Shown one piece after another: positions 8,440 through 16,347 of a stretch of DNA of 64,000 bases. The notes beneath the pieces are model-generated. The model saw only the letters and a program-made list of their open reading frames with translations, had not been told where the DNA came from and ran no database searches. This DNA is from Sphingomonas sp. (lineage in GTDB: Bacteria > Pseudomonadota > Alphaproteobacteria > Sphingomonadales > Sphingomonadaceae). Each line of letters starts with the position of its first letter. Within the stretch, counting starts at the first letter, position 1. Position numbers and translations under genes: made by a program. Location: the NCBI RefSeq assembly GCF_003248515.1, contig NZ_QFOB01000005.1, positions 124,001-188,000 on the forward strand, written 5' to 3'.

Positions 8440-8646
8440 ATGAGCAGCGCCACGCCCGTCGATGAAACCGGCATCCTGATCCGCGAGGGCGGCAGCTTCT
8501 GGCTGCGTCGCGATGCGGGTGGGCGCTATCTGCTGGAATTGCCCCGCATGCCGGTGGATGAGGTGGAAAAGCGCGTGCGTGTGATCGGCATCCTGTCGGC
8601 GGAGGGGCTAGTGATGGTCGAGGGCGTCAGCCTCGCGGACAGGTAG
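8440..8646 (+). CDS. DUF5818-like small beta-rich protein
   Basis: A 68-residue protein. The pattern D-E-T-G-x-L-I-x-E-G-x-x-x-W-L-R-R-D-x-G-G-R-Y-x-L, then R-V-x-V-I-G and L-V-M-V-E-G-V, resembles sphingomonad DUF5818 proteins, which look like a small OB-type beta barrel. The function is unknown. The ribosome site (AAAGG) is close to the chosen ATG, so the start is somewhat uncertain. It sits in a run of very small genes between DUF465 and DUF4126. Confidence 0.6.
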   Translation: MSSATPVDETGILIREGGSFWLRRDAGGRYLLELPRMPVDEVEKRVRVIGILSAEGLVMVEGVSLADR

Positions 8647-8721
8647 CAACCGGCGCGAAACGAGTTTAGCCTGCCGCCGCGTGCCGCGCCCGCGCATGGG
8701 GAAGGGCGCCGGGAGGTTCGC

Positions 8722-9180
8722 ATGACGCTCATCCTTGCCCTGCTCATCGGAATCGTGGCCGGCCTTCGCGCGATGACCGCGCCCGCCGCCGTCGCTCTCG
8801 CAGCACGCTTTCACGGCTGGCCGATCGAAGGTTCGCCGCTCGCCTTCATGGCCTATCGCTTCACGCCGTGGATTTTCCTCGTCGCGGCGCTCGGAGAATT
8901 GGTGACGGACCAGCTTCCCTCGACGCCCAGCCGAAAGGTGCCCCAGCAATTCGGTGCGCGCCTCGTCACGGGGGCGCTGGCGGGCGGTACGATCGGCGCC
9001 GCGCATGCCATGCTGTGGGGTGGAGTATTGGCCGGCATTGTCGGCGCGATCATCGGCACGCTCGGCGGGGCGGCCGCGCGTGGCGCGCTGGCGCGGCGCT
9101 TCGGCAGCGATCGGCCGGCAGCTCTGATAGAGGATGCGGTGGCGATCGTCGGCGCTTTCCTGATCGTCGCGGCGGTATGA
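8722..9180 (+). CDS. DUF4126 family membrane protein
   Basis: A 152-residue inner-membrane protein with about four hydrophobic segments: residues 1-22, 43-60, 82-115 (glycine-rich) and 135-152. The GLRAMTAPAAVALA motif at the N terminus and the GELVTDQLPSTPSRK loop near residue 60 are characteristic of DUF4126. Function is unknown. Its stop overlaps the ATG of the downstream flavoprotein (ATGA), so the two are translationally coupled. This is a common pairing in Sphingomonas and suggests a shared stress or redox context, but that is inference. Confidence 0.85.
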   Translation: MTLILALLIGIVAGLRAMTAPAAVALAARFHGWPIEGSPLAFMAYRFTPWIFLVAALGELVTDQLPSTPSRKVPQQFGARLVTGALAGGTIGAAHAMLWGGVLAGIVGAIIGTLGGAAARGALARRFGSDRPAALIEDAVAIVGAFLIVAAV

Positions 9181-10553
9181 GCCGTTCGTTCGACGCGATC
9201 ATCGTCGGCGCCGGCCAGGCCGGCCCGGCGCTGGCCGCGCGCCTGACGGGCGCGGGCATGAAGGTCGCGCTTGTCGAGCGGCATCATGTCGGTGGCACCT
9301 GCGTCAATACCGGGTGCAAGCCCACCAAGACGATGGTCGCCAGCGCCTATGCCGCGCATCTCGCCCGAAGGGGTGCCGATTATGGCGTGGGCATCGGCGC
9401 TCCGATCACGATCGACATGGGCAAGGTCCACGCCCGCGCGGAAAAGATCATCCTTGATAGCCGGAAGGGCAATGAGGATTGGCTCGTCGCGATGGAGGGG
9501 CTCACTTTCCTTCGCGGCCATGCCCGCTTCATCGGCCCGCGCATGCTTGCGGTGGGCGACGAGACGATCACGGCGCCGCGCATCTTTCTCAATGTCGGCG
9601 GCCGGCCGGCCATCCCCGATCTGCCGGGCGTGGCCGATGTGCCGTTCCTCACCAACAAGGGGATGATCGCGCTCAAGGAAGCGCCCGCGCATCTCGTGGT
9701 GGTCGGCGGCTCCTATATCGGGCTGGAATTCGCGCAGATGTTTCGCCGGTTCGGCTCGAAGGTCTCCATCGTCGAGATGGGGCCACGCCTGATCGGGCGC
9801 GAGGATGAGGATGTATCGGAGGAGATTCGCGGCATCCTCACGGGCGAGGGCATCGAGGTTCGCACCTCGGCCACCTGCATCACGATGAAGCGGGGCGATG
9901 CCGGCGTGATCGTCGGCGTCGATTGCGGGGAGGGCGCGCCGGAGATTGCGGGCAGCCATGTGCTGCTCGCCACGGGCCGCAGGCCCAATACGGACGATCT
10001 CGGCCTGGATGCCGCCGGCATCGCCACGGACAAGCGCGGCTACGTCACGGTGGATGATGGCCTCGCCACCTCGGCGGAAGGCGTCTGGGCGCTTGGCGAT
10101 TGCAACGGTAAGGGCGCTTTCACGCACACCGCCTGGAACGATCACGAAATCGTCGCCGCCAATCTGATCGATGGCGAGAGCCGCAGGGTGTCAGATCGTA
10201 TCCCCGGCTATGCGCTCTATATCGATCCCCCGCTCGGCCGGGTGGGGATGACGCTGGCCCAGGCCCGGGCGACCGGCCGGCCGCTGCTTCATGCCAAAAG
10301 GCCCATGAAGCGTGTCGGGCGCGCGGTGGAGAAGGACGAGACGCTGGGTTTCATGAGCCTGACGGCCGATGCGGAGACAAGGAAGATCCTGGGTGCCGCG
10401 ATCCTTGGCACGGGGGGTGACGAGGCCATCCACGCCATTCTCAACCTGATGAACGCCGGCGCCACGGTGGATAGGCTGCGCTGGGCGGTGCCGATCCATC
10501 CGACCGTTTCAGAATTGCTGCCCACGCTCGCGGGGGATCTCGCGCCGGTTTGA
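9177..10553 (+). CDS. Mercuric-reductase-like FAD/NAD(P) disulfide oxidoreductase
   Basis: A 458-residue flavoprotein of the class I pyridine-nucleotide disulfide oxidoreductase family. It has the FAD dinucleotide motif GAGQAGPALA near residue 10, the redox-active CVNTGC pair near residues 40-45 followed by KPTK, a second Rossmann motif VVVGGSYIGLEFAQ near residue 180, and the ALGDCNGKGAFTH FAD motif near residue 305. The dimerisation domain ends with the AVPIHPTVSELLPT active-site histidine motif. There is no N-terminal HMA domain and no C-terminal vicinal cysteine pair, so true mercury reduction is doubtful. No mer genes are nearby. Best called a MerA/LpdA-like oxidoreductase of unknown substrate. 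The start overlaps the DUF4126 stop. Confidence 0.88.
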   Translation: MSRSFDAIIVGAGQAGPALAARLTGAGMKVALVERHHVGGTCVNTGCKPTKTMVASAYAAHLARRGADYGVGIGAPITIDMGKVHARAEKIILDSRKGNEDWLVAMEGLTFLRGHARFIGPRMLAVGDETITAPRIFLNVGGRPAIPDLPGVADVPFLTNKGMIALKEAPAHLVVVGGSYIGLEFAQMFRRFGSKVSIVEMGPRLIGREDEDVSEEIRGILTGEGIEVRTSATCITMKRGDAGVIVGVDCGEGAPEIAGSHVLLATGRRPNTDDLGLDAAGIATDKRGYVTVDDGLATSAEGVWALGDCNGKGAFTHTAWNDHEIVAANLIDGESRRVSDRIPGYALYIDPPLGRVGMTLAQARATGRPLLHAKRPMKRVGRAVEKDETLGFMSLTADAETRKILGAAILGTGGDEAIHAILNLMNAGATVDRLRWAVPIHPTVSELLPTLAGDLAPV

Positions 10554-10627
10554 CAGGGCTATCCCGCGTGCCCCGGACGCGTGGCCCGATGACGGACCGT
10601 TAATCTTCGCCTGCTACAGGCGGAATT

Positions 10628-10792
10628 ATGCGTTTTCTCTGTTTTCTCGGACTGCATCGGTGGCGGACCAGGCCCACGGCCCGGCCGGGGACGAGCGTGT
10701 CGCGCTGTCGCCTTTGCGATCGCGTGAAGGTGCGGCGGAAGCGGATCTGCCCGGCCGAACAGGCCGCAAAGGAAAGCGCCCCGCCGGCGTGA
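10628..10792 (+). CDS. Small CxxC (putative zinc-binding) protein
   Basis: A 54-residue basic protein: MRFLCFLGLHRW at the N terminus, CRLC at residues 27-30 and one further cysteine at residue 41. The N terminus resembles a sphingomonad family of mini-proteins that begin MRFLCLLGxH and carry a zinc-ribbon-like CxxC. The stop codon lies inside the loop of a perfect 12-bp hairpin. No clear ribosome site is visible (GGCGGAATT upstream), so this is a tentative gene based on motif and context. Confidence 0.5.
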   Translation: MRFLCFLGLHRWRTRPTARPGTSVSRCRLCDRVKVRRKRICPAEQAAKESAPPA

Positions 10793-10807
10793 GGTCGGCG
10801 GGGCGCT
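10775..10807 (-). terminator. Perfect 12-bp hairpin between convergent small genes
   Basis: Arms 10775-10786 and 10796-10807 pair perfectly around a nine-base loop. On the minus strand the stem is followed by TTCCTTT, so it can terminate the minus-strand gene at 10857-11051. It may also serve the plus-strand gene ending at 10792. Confidence 0.65.
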
Positions 10808-10830
10808 GCGGCAACTCTCGCAGTTGCCGC
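10808..10830. terminator. Second hairpin adjoining the 10.79 kb terminator
   Basis: A nine-bp perfect stem (10808-10816 with 10822-10830, loop CTCGC) directly abuts the first hairpin. No T tract follows on either strand, so it may be an auxiliary or bidirectional stop structure. Confidence 0.4.
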
Positions 10831-10856
10831 CCCGTCGATTTATCCGGAAATCCTTA

Positions 10857-11051
10857 TCATATTCTTTGCCGGCGCAGCTCTGTGCCATCGCGGCGGCGCT
10901 GAAGGCGCAGTTCGCCGCTGATCGATCGCTGGAATGCCTGCAACTGGGCGATGCGGGCCGTATCCGGCGCCGGCCTCGCCATTTCCGTTTCGATCGCTCG
11001 CTGCACCCGCTTGTGCTGCTCGATCAGAAACGTGTGAAGATTATGCGGCAA
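10857..11051 (-). CDS. DUF465-like small coiled-coil protein (TTG start)
   Basis: A 64-residue protein with two predicted helices: TFLIEQHKRVQRAIETEMA and DTARIAQLQAFQRSISGELR, matching the short helical-hairpin shape of YdcH/DUF465 proteins, although the second helix lacks the usual KKRKL motif. The start is TTG at 11049-11051, with AGGGAG eight bases upstream. A minus-strand terminator follows the stop. If real, it is the third protein of this type within 3.5 kb. Confidence 0.6.
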   Translation of the reverse strand: MPHNLHTFLIEQHKRVQRAIETEMARPAPDTARIAQLQAFQRSISGELRLQRRRDGTELRRQRI

Positions 11052-11282
11052 AAGCAGGCTCCCTGATTTCGGGTCTTTCGTGCCAGCTACGTCAGCAATT
11101 GCGGGTCGGTTTCGCGGGACGTGCGGATAGTCTCCTCAGCGGAGTCGCGAAAAATCGCCGAAATCATCCCGTACGGGGCGGCTGCCAATGCGCTCCACAG
11201 CGATGATATCGCGTCGCCCGGCGGCCATGCCCGCCCACGCCGTTCAGCATATACTGGCGCGGGCGGAAGAAGGGGCGCTCCG

Positions 11283-11352
11283 GTCGATCGGGGCACCGGG
11301 GGCGATCAGGGCACCAGGGTCGATCAGTAGGGCGTCGTCGATCAGTGCACCG
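11283..11352. repeat. Imperfect tandem repeat (about 4 x 17-19 bp)
   Basis: Four degenerate copies of a unit beginning TCGATCRG and usually containing GCACC follow one another just beyond the stop of the cytochrome c gene; the last copy overlaps its final codons. It may be a small minisatellite. The 11052-11341 stretch otherwise holds no gene I can support. Confidence 0.5.
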
Positions 11353-11719
11353 GCATGGGCCGTTCCACCTTCATCGCGCCGTTGCGGACGGCGGCGAAAG
11401 TGGCGGCGGGGATGGGAGGGGCCTTGTTGCCCCAGCTGGAGCGGACGAAGCTGACGGTCGCCGCCAGTTCGTCATCCTTCAGCGAATCCCGGAAGGCGGG
11501 CATGCCGCCCCGCCCGTTGAGTACCGTCGCGGCGACCAGCTTGGGATCGCCGACGACGAACTTGTTCTTCGCCAGCGCGGGAAAGGCCCCCGCTATGCCT
11601 TCGCCCGCCGCCTGATGGCAGGCAGAGCAGTTTTCCGCGAACAGGGCCTTGCCGTCGGGAGCGGCGAATGCGGGGGCTGCCAGAGAGGATGCGACGAGAA
11701 AGATACCGAACGTCTTCAT
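11342..11719 (-). CDS. Periplasmic class I cytochrome c, partner of amine oxidase
   Basis: A 125-residue protein with a signal peptide (residues 1-20, AFAA cleavage) and one c-type heme site, CSACH at residues 31-35. A methionine candidate for the sixth ligand lies in GRGGMPAFRDSL near residue 78, the usual position in small class I cytochromes. It acts in the periplasm as a one-electron carrier. The start at 11719 has an AGGA site seven bases upstream; an earlier in-frame ATG would add five residues. It lies 36 bp after the Tat-exported flavin amine oxidase on the same strand, which strongly suggests it accepts electrons from that enzyme (inference). Confidence 0.85.
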   Translation of the reverse strand: MKTFGIFLVASSLAAPAFAAPDGKALFAENCSACHQAAGEGIAGAFPALAKNKFVVGDPKLVAATVLNGRGGMPAFRDSLKDDELAATVSFVRSSWGNKAPPIPAATFAAVRNGAMKVERPMPVH

Positions 11720-11755
11720 GATGGATCCTGTCATGTCGTGGGCAGGGTGAGGGGA

Positions 11756-13333
11756 TCAGGCGGCGGCAGATGCGCGCTTGTGGAGCGCATCGATCTGCAT
11801 CCAGGCGCTCTCGATGCCGCCGGCCTGCCATCCGCCGATATGGCTGAGATGCTCGCCGGCCAGATAGACGCGGCCCTCCGGCTTCAGCAGCACCGGATAA
11901 TCGCGCGCGCGCGCCTCATCGCTCCACATGCCCCAGCCGCCCAGATTATATTGCACGCGGTGCCAGGCGACGGAGAAGGCGCTTTCGAAGCTTTCGCGAT
12001 AGGCCGGGAAGATCTTCTGGCCGAAATCCACGGCGAATTTGGCGCGCTCGGCCGGCGAAAGCGCGCTCACCTTCGCGGCATCGCCCATGAACTGATAATA
12101 GCCGAGCAACGTGCCCTTCTTGCCCATCCAGTCGGTGGACGGGAGCGAGATGGAGCCGATCTCCGCGAAATCCGTGTAAACGTGGCCGCCATAGATCCAG
12201 TGATCCTCTTCCCAGAAGCGGCGCTTCATCTGCAGGCCGATCTTGCCGACCGGGGCATAGGCGCAGCCGTTCATCGCCGCCTTGAAGGCGGGCGAGAAGC
12301 CGGTGTCGATCGTCTTCAGCACGGAGAGCGGGATGGTGCAGATGCAATAGTCGCCCTTCACGACGCTGCGCTGCCCCTTGCCGTCCACCACCGAGACCTC
12401 GACGCCCTTGGCATTCTGCCGGATCTTTTCGACCACGGTGGAATAGACGATCTTTTCGCCCACGCCGCCCTTCGTCACGAAGCCGGTGGGCAGCATGTAC
12501 ATTCCGCCCTTGGGCTGGAACATCGTGCGCTGCTGATCCCATTCCGACACGGACGACAACACCTTCCACGCCTGCGAATGGAGCAGATCGGTGAGGGCAT
12601 AAGGCTTGGATTCCTCGCCGGCGACTAGGCCGGCGCCCGGCTTCACGATCCAGCCGCGCCCCTCTGTGCCGTGATAATCGTGGGCGGCGCCCTTCAGATA
12701 GCCTTCGGCGGAAAGATATTCGAGGAACTGTTCCCGATCGGCCGCATCGAACTGCTTGTCGAGCGCGCCGCTCTGGGTGAGCTTCGCGAAGATCTCGGCC
12801 GAATGGCCGCGCATGTCGGCCGCGATCTCGGACTTGCGGATCGGCTTGTTGGCCAGCGGCCCGCTGCCCTTGGTGAAATACATGAAGCTGTTGTCATTGT
12901 CGTTGTTGAACAGCTCGATGTCGACACCGAACTCCTTGATATAGTGGAGCGTCGAGCGGTGATGGAACGGGATCCGCCAGGGCCCGTGATTGATATATTG
13001 CCCCTCGTCGAACGTGCAGGTCTGCGTCTCGCCGCCAAGTTCGGTCAGCTGGAAGCCCTTGCGCGCCGTCTGCGATCGGCCGCCCGCGAAGGATCGCGCC
13101 TCGATCACCGTCACGTCATAGCCGGCCTTGCCCAGTTCGTAGGCGGATGTGAGCCCGGCCACGCCGGCGCCCAGGATGATGATCCTCTTGCCGCCGCCGC
13201 CGCCCTGCAACGGGGGCGGGGCCGTCTGGGCGGAAGCGATTCCCATGCCGAAGGCTTCGAGGCCCATCAGCATCAGGGTCGTGCCGCCGACGGCGCTGAG
13301 CCGCTCTAGGAAGGCGCGGCGCGTCATCGTCAT
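11756..13333 (-). CDS. Tat-exported flavin monoamine oxidase
   Basis: A 525-residue FAD enzyme of the flavin-containing amine oxidase family. A twin-arginine signal (MTRRAFLERLSAVGG) opens the protein, and the FAD dinucleotide motif IIILGAGVAGLTSAYEL lies near residue 50, followed by the typical EARSFAGGRSQT motif. The C-terminal FAD element is GRVYLAGEHLSHIGGWQAGGIESA near residue 490. The family oxidises primary amines or L-amino acids to imines. The start at 13333 has an AGGGGA site; MTMTRR is preferred over the longer form. Because the enzyme is predicted to be periplasmic and is followed by a cytochrome c gene, electrons may go to the respiratory chain instead of oxygen. The substrate is unknown. 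Confidence 0.87.
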   Translation of the reverse strand: MTMTRRAFLERLSAVGGTTLMLMGLEAFGMGIASAQTAPPPLQGGGGGKRIIILGAGVAGLTSAYELGKAGYDVTVIEARSFAGGRSQTARKGFQLTELGGETQTCTFDEGQYINHGPWRIPFHHRSTLHYIKEFGVDIELFNNDNDNSFMYFTKGSGPLANKPIRKSEIAADMRGHSAEIFAKLTQSGALDKQFDAADREQFLEYLSAEGYLKGAAHDYHGTEGRGWIVKPGAGLVAGEESKPYALTDLLHSQAWKVLSSVSEWDQQRTMFQPKGGMYMLPTGFVTKGGVGEKIVYSTVVEKIRQNAKGVEVSVVDGKGQRSVVKGDYCICTIPLSVLKTIDTGFSPAFKAAMNGCAYAPVGKIGLQMKRRFWEEDHWIYGGHVYTDFAEIGSISLPSTDWMGKKGTLLGYYQFMGDAAKVSALSPAERAKFAVDFGQKIFPAYRESFESAFSVAWHRVQYNLGGWGMWSDEARARDYPVLLKPEGRVYLAGEHLSHIGGWQAGGIESAWMQIDALHKRASAAA

Positions 13334-13426
13334 TGTAATTCCCCTCATCCCCGGAAGCCGGTTGGCCGGTCCCGCCGGGCATCATTGATCGATCGGCGCA
13401 GGCCCGAGTCAAGCGCCGAAATGACA

Positions 13427-13453
13427 GGGGGCGCCGAACCGTTCGGCGCCCCC
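13427..13453 (-). terminator. Hairpin between TonB receptor and amine oxidase genes
   Basis: A 12-bp perfect GC-rich stem (13427-13438 with 13442-13453, three-base loop) lies 18 bp after the stop of the TonB-dependent receptor. The minus-strand tail TGTCATTT is only moderately T-rich. It probably separates the receptor transcript from the amine oxidase unit. Confidence 0.65.
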
Positions 13454-13470
13454 CGCTTCATGAAGTCGCG

Positions 13471-15984
13471 TCAGAAATCGAAGGTCACGCGACCATAATA
13501 ATAGCCGCCGTTGATGCCGTAGGGCGAATAGGTGAGCGGCTGGTTGTAAACCACGCCGCCGCCGGCCGTTTCGCCATAGGCCGCCAGGTAGGGCTCGGCC
13601 TCCGGATTTTTGTCGAACAGGTTGTTCGCGCCGGCCGCGAGCGTGAGCTTCGGCGTCAGCTTGTAGCCGATTTCCAGATCGGTGATCCCGGCCGCCTTGA
13701 TACGGGTTGGCGTGTAGAGGCCGCCGCCGTCATTGTAGATCGCGCTCGTCTTGGAATAATAGGTTTCGCGCGCGGTGACGTTGAACTTGCCCAGGTTCCA
13801 GTTCACGCCGCCGATCAGTTTCAGCTTGGGCGTCGCATCGGTCAGATAGCTCTGCTGCGAAACGTCGAACACCGACTGGCCAAGCGCCGCGATCGGCGCC
13901 GGGTTCGCACCTTCGCTGCGCAGCGTCGTCTTGTTGTAGGCGCCCGACAGCGTGAAGCTGGCGCGGCCATAGGAGCCGAAGTCCGCATCGTAGCTGGCAA
14001 CGATGTCGACGCCGCGCGTGCGCGTCGTCGGGCCGTTCACGAAGGCGACGATACCGGAATTGGCGAAGGTCTCCAGCACATAGCCGGAAGCCTGCGCCGC
14101 GCGGAACACCGCGTCACCCACCGACAGGCTGTTGATCTGCGAGCTGCCGACGATCCGGTTCTTCAGCTTGATCTGGAAGGCGTCGATCGTGACGGTCAGG
14201 CGCGAAACGGGCCGGAAGACGAAGCCGCCGGAGAAGTTGGTCGAGGTTTCAGGCTTCAGATCGGGGATGCCGAGGATCTTCGCCGCCGCCGAATTGGCCG
14301 CCAACTGCACGAAGGAGGAATTCGGCGAGACGTTGACCTGGGTGTAATAGGATTCGGCCAGCGTCGGCGCGCGGAAGCCGGTCGAAACAGTGCCGCGGAT
14401 CGCGATCGCGTCGTTGAAGTCGTAACGGCTCGTGATCTTCCAGGTCGTCTTGTTGCCGAAGTCCGAATAATCCTCGTAGCGGACGGCGCCGTCCAGCTTG
14501 AGCCCTTCGACCGGCGTCAGCGCGAGATCGCCATAGATCGCCCAGTTATGCCGGCGATGGCCGCCCGATGCCGCCGGGCTGTAGCCCGGGAAGGATTGGG
14601 CACCCGTCTTGTAATAGGAGAAGGGGTCGCCGGGGGAGATGGTGTAGCTGTTCAGCCGATATTCGGCGCCCGCCGCGAGCAGGGCGATATCGCCGAAGCT
14701 GTGGGTGACGTCGAGGTTCGATGTCCACTCGAAATTCTCGAACTTGCCATCGTAGAAATCGGTGGGGGTGGAGCCCGTGTCGATGAACAGGTTACGGTTG
14801 GCGGAGTTCAGCGTGTAGACCCGCGCCTGATCGAGGCCGAAGGTCGTGCTCAGATCCCAGTTCCAGCCCGCGACCGAGCCCTTGGTGCCCCCCGTCGCCG
14901 AATAATCGGTTTCCTTGAACGCTTCCTGCGGACGGAAGCCCGTACGCGAGAAGATGTAGCTGGGATTGGCGGCGACGGTCGCATTGTAGACCGCGGCTGA
15001 AACCGTGCCCGGATCGACGCCGAGTACGGAGGTGCGGACGAGGCGGTTCGGCAGGCGCACATTCTCATAGGCCTTGGCGTCGCGATAGCCGACGGTGCCG
15101 AAGGCGTAGAAGGAGAGATTGTCGGTCGCATCGAAGCCGGCGTTGAACGAGCCGACCGCGAAGTGCGAGCGCGCATCACCGACGATCGGATTCACGCGCG
15201 GATAGTTCAGCATCGCCTGGTAATCGGAGGCGAGGGCGCCGCTGCCGCCGACCGCGCCGGTCAGCGGATCCTGCACGCGAATATCCTGCTGGCCGCGCTG
15301 GGTGTAATTGTGGAAGCGGTAGAAGGCGGTCAGGTTGAGGTAGCCGCGATCATTGACGATGCCGTAGTTGATCGAGGTCGACGCGGTTTCACCATCACCG
15401 TCATAGGTCTGGCCGCCGGTTGCGGAGATCGAACCGCCTTCCTTCTTCTTCAGGATGATGTTGACGACGCCGGCGATCGCGTCCGAGCCATATTGGGCCG
15501 ACGCGCCATCGGTCAGCACTTCGACATGATCGATCGAGGCAGGCGTGATGAAATCGAGATCGGGGGCGGCGCCGCCCTGGAAGGCGCTCGACAGGACCTG
15601 GAGGTTGGCGGTGCCGTGGCGGCGCTTGCCGTTGACGAGCACGAGGGTCTGGTTGGGATTGAGGCCGCGAAGGGCTGCGGAGAGCGTCAGGTTCGCCGCG
15701 TCGCCGCCGAAGGCCTGCGCCGTGAAGCTGGGAACGAGCTGGGTCAGGACCTGATTGAGGTTGGGCTGGCCCACATGCGTCATGGCATCGGCGCTGACGA
15801 GCTTGATCGGCGCGGCGCTCTCCGCGGCGGTAATGCCGATGGCGCGGGTGCCGGTGACGATGATCGCATCATCGGGTGCGCTCTGCGCCGGATCTGCCGG
15901 CGCGGGATCGGCGGCAAAGGCCGGAGCGGAGCCGGCAAGCGCGATCGCAAGCGCGATCAGGGACGTGGATCGGGAAATGGACAT
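13471..15984 (-). CDS. TonB-dependent receptor
   Basis: An 837-residue outer-membrane receptor. A signal peptide (residues 1-25, PAFAA cleavage) is followed by DAIIVTGTRAIG, the usual start of the plug, with the plug continuing to about residue 175 (LVLVNGKRRHGTANLQVLSS, ALEVLTDGASAQYGSDAIAGVVN-type motif near residue 150). The remainder is a 22-stranded barrel ending in the classic C-terminal phenylalanine (YYYGRVTFDF). The plug subtype with the SAQYGSDAIAGV motif is that of the large sphingomonad receptors for polysaccharides and organic compounds. The ligand cannot be told. The start at 15984 has GGGGA seven bases upstream. The neighbouring phosphatase raises the possibility of a phosphorylated substrate (inference). 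Confidence 0.92.
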   Translation of the reverse strand: MSISRSTSLIALAIALAGSAPAFAADPAPADPAQSAPDDAIIVTGTRAIGITAAESAAPIKLVSADAMTHVGQPNLNQVLTQLVPSFTAQAFGGDAANLTLSAALRGLNPNQTLVLVNGKRRHGTANLQVLSSAFQGGAAPDLDFITPASIDHVEVLTDGASAQYGSDAIAGVVNIILKKKEGGSISATGGQTYDGDGETASTSINYGIVNDRGYLNLTAFYRFHNYTQRGQQDIRVQDPLTGAVGGSGALASDYQAMLNYPRVNPIVGDARSHFAVGSFNAGFDATDNLSFYAFGTVGYRDAKAYENVRLPNRLVRTSVLGVDPGTVSAAVYNATVAANPSYIFSRTGFRPQEAFKETDYSATGGTKGSVAGWNWDLSTTFGLDQARVYTLNSANRNLFIDTGSTPTDFYDGKFENFEWTSNLDVTHSFGDIALLAAGAEYRLNSYTISPGDPFSYYKTGAQSFPGYSPAASGGHRRHNWAIYGDLALTPVEGLKLDGAVRYEDYSDFGNKTTWKITSRYDFNDAIAIRGTVSTGFRAPTLAESYYTQVNVSPNSSFVQLAANSAAAKILGIPDLKPETSTNFSGGFVFRPVSRLTVTIDAFQIKLKNRIVGSSQINSLSVGDAVFRAAQASGYVLETFANSGIVAFVNGPTTRTRGVDIVASYDADFGSYGRASFTLSGAYNKTTLRSEGANPAPIAALGQSVFDVSQQSYLTDATPKLKLIGGVNWNLGKFNVTARETYYSKTSAIYNDGGGLYTPTRIKAAGITDLEIGYKLTPKLTLAAGANNLFDKNPEAEPYLAAYGETAGGGVVYNQPLTYSPYGINGGYYYGRVTFDF

Positions 15985-16347
15985 GGAAGATCCCCAGTAT
16001 TGCGGAACCAATACCGCTCAGGAGCCTCTCCCAATGTCTGGCCGGGGCTGGCCTGCTTTATGCCCCGATCGTTCCGGGCGCAGAAAAGCATTCGCTGAAT
16101 CCCCGTTTTGCGAGGATCAACGTCCGATTTCTGCGTTCCATGTTCCTGCGACGCGTAAAATGAGCCTATGCGGCCTTGGGAGCCTGTTATTCTGCTCCGG
16201 CACCGATGCTTCAGTTTCATGACCGCCTTGGCAAGCGGTCACGCGGTCGGAAGGCCCGATTGCGTTAACGTAGGCGGCGGATAGTTGCGTTCCGGCAACA
16301 GTCGGGCAATGTCGGCGCGACGCTCGTCTTGCGCCGGAATATATCGC
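15985..16347. other. Intergenic region upstream of the TonB receptor
   Basis: No convincing gene lies in these 363 bp. The stretch should hold the promoter of the receptor (minus strand) and the end of the phosphatase transcript comes from the other side. The only clear structure is the inverted repeat at 16220-16241. I looked for cobalamin and Pho-box motifs here and found none. Confidence 0.5.
16220..16241. promoter_or_regulatory. Operator-like inverted repeat
   Basis: TGACCGC (16220-16226) and GCGGTCA (16235-16241) form a perfect dyad with an eight-base spacer, about 235 bp upstream of the TonB receptor start. The spacing of 15 bp between half-site centres fits a dimeric regulator, but the protein is unknown. 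Confidence 0.35.

Noticed and set aside
11121..11330. Plus-strand ORF of 69 codons upstream of the tandem repeat
   Set aside because: No ribosome site, no pattern resembling a protein family, and its end consists of the tandem repeat.
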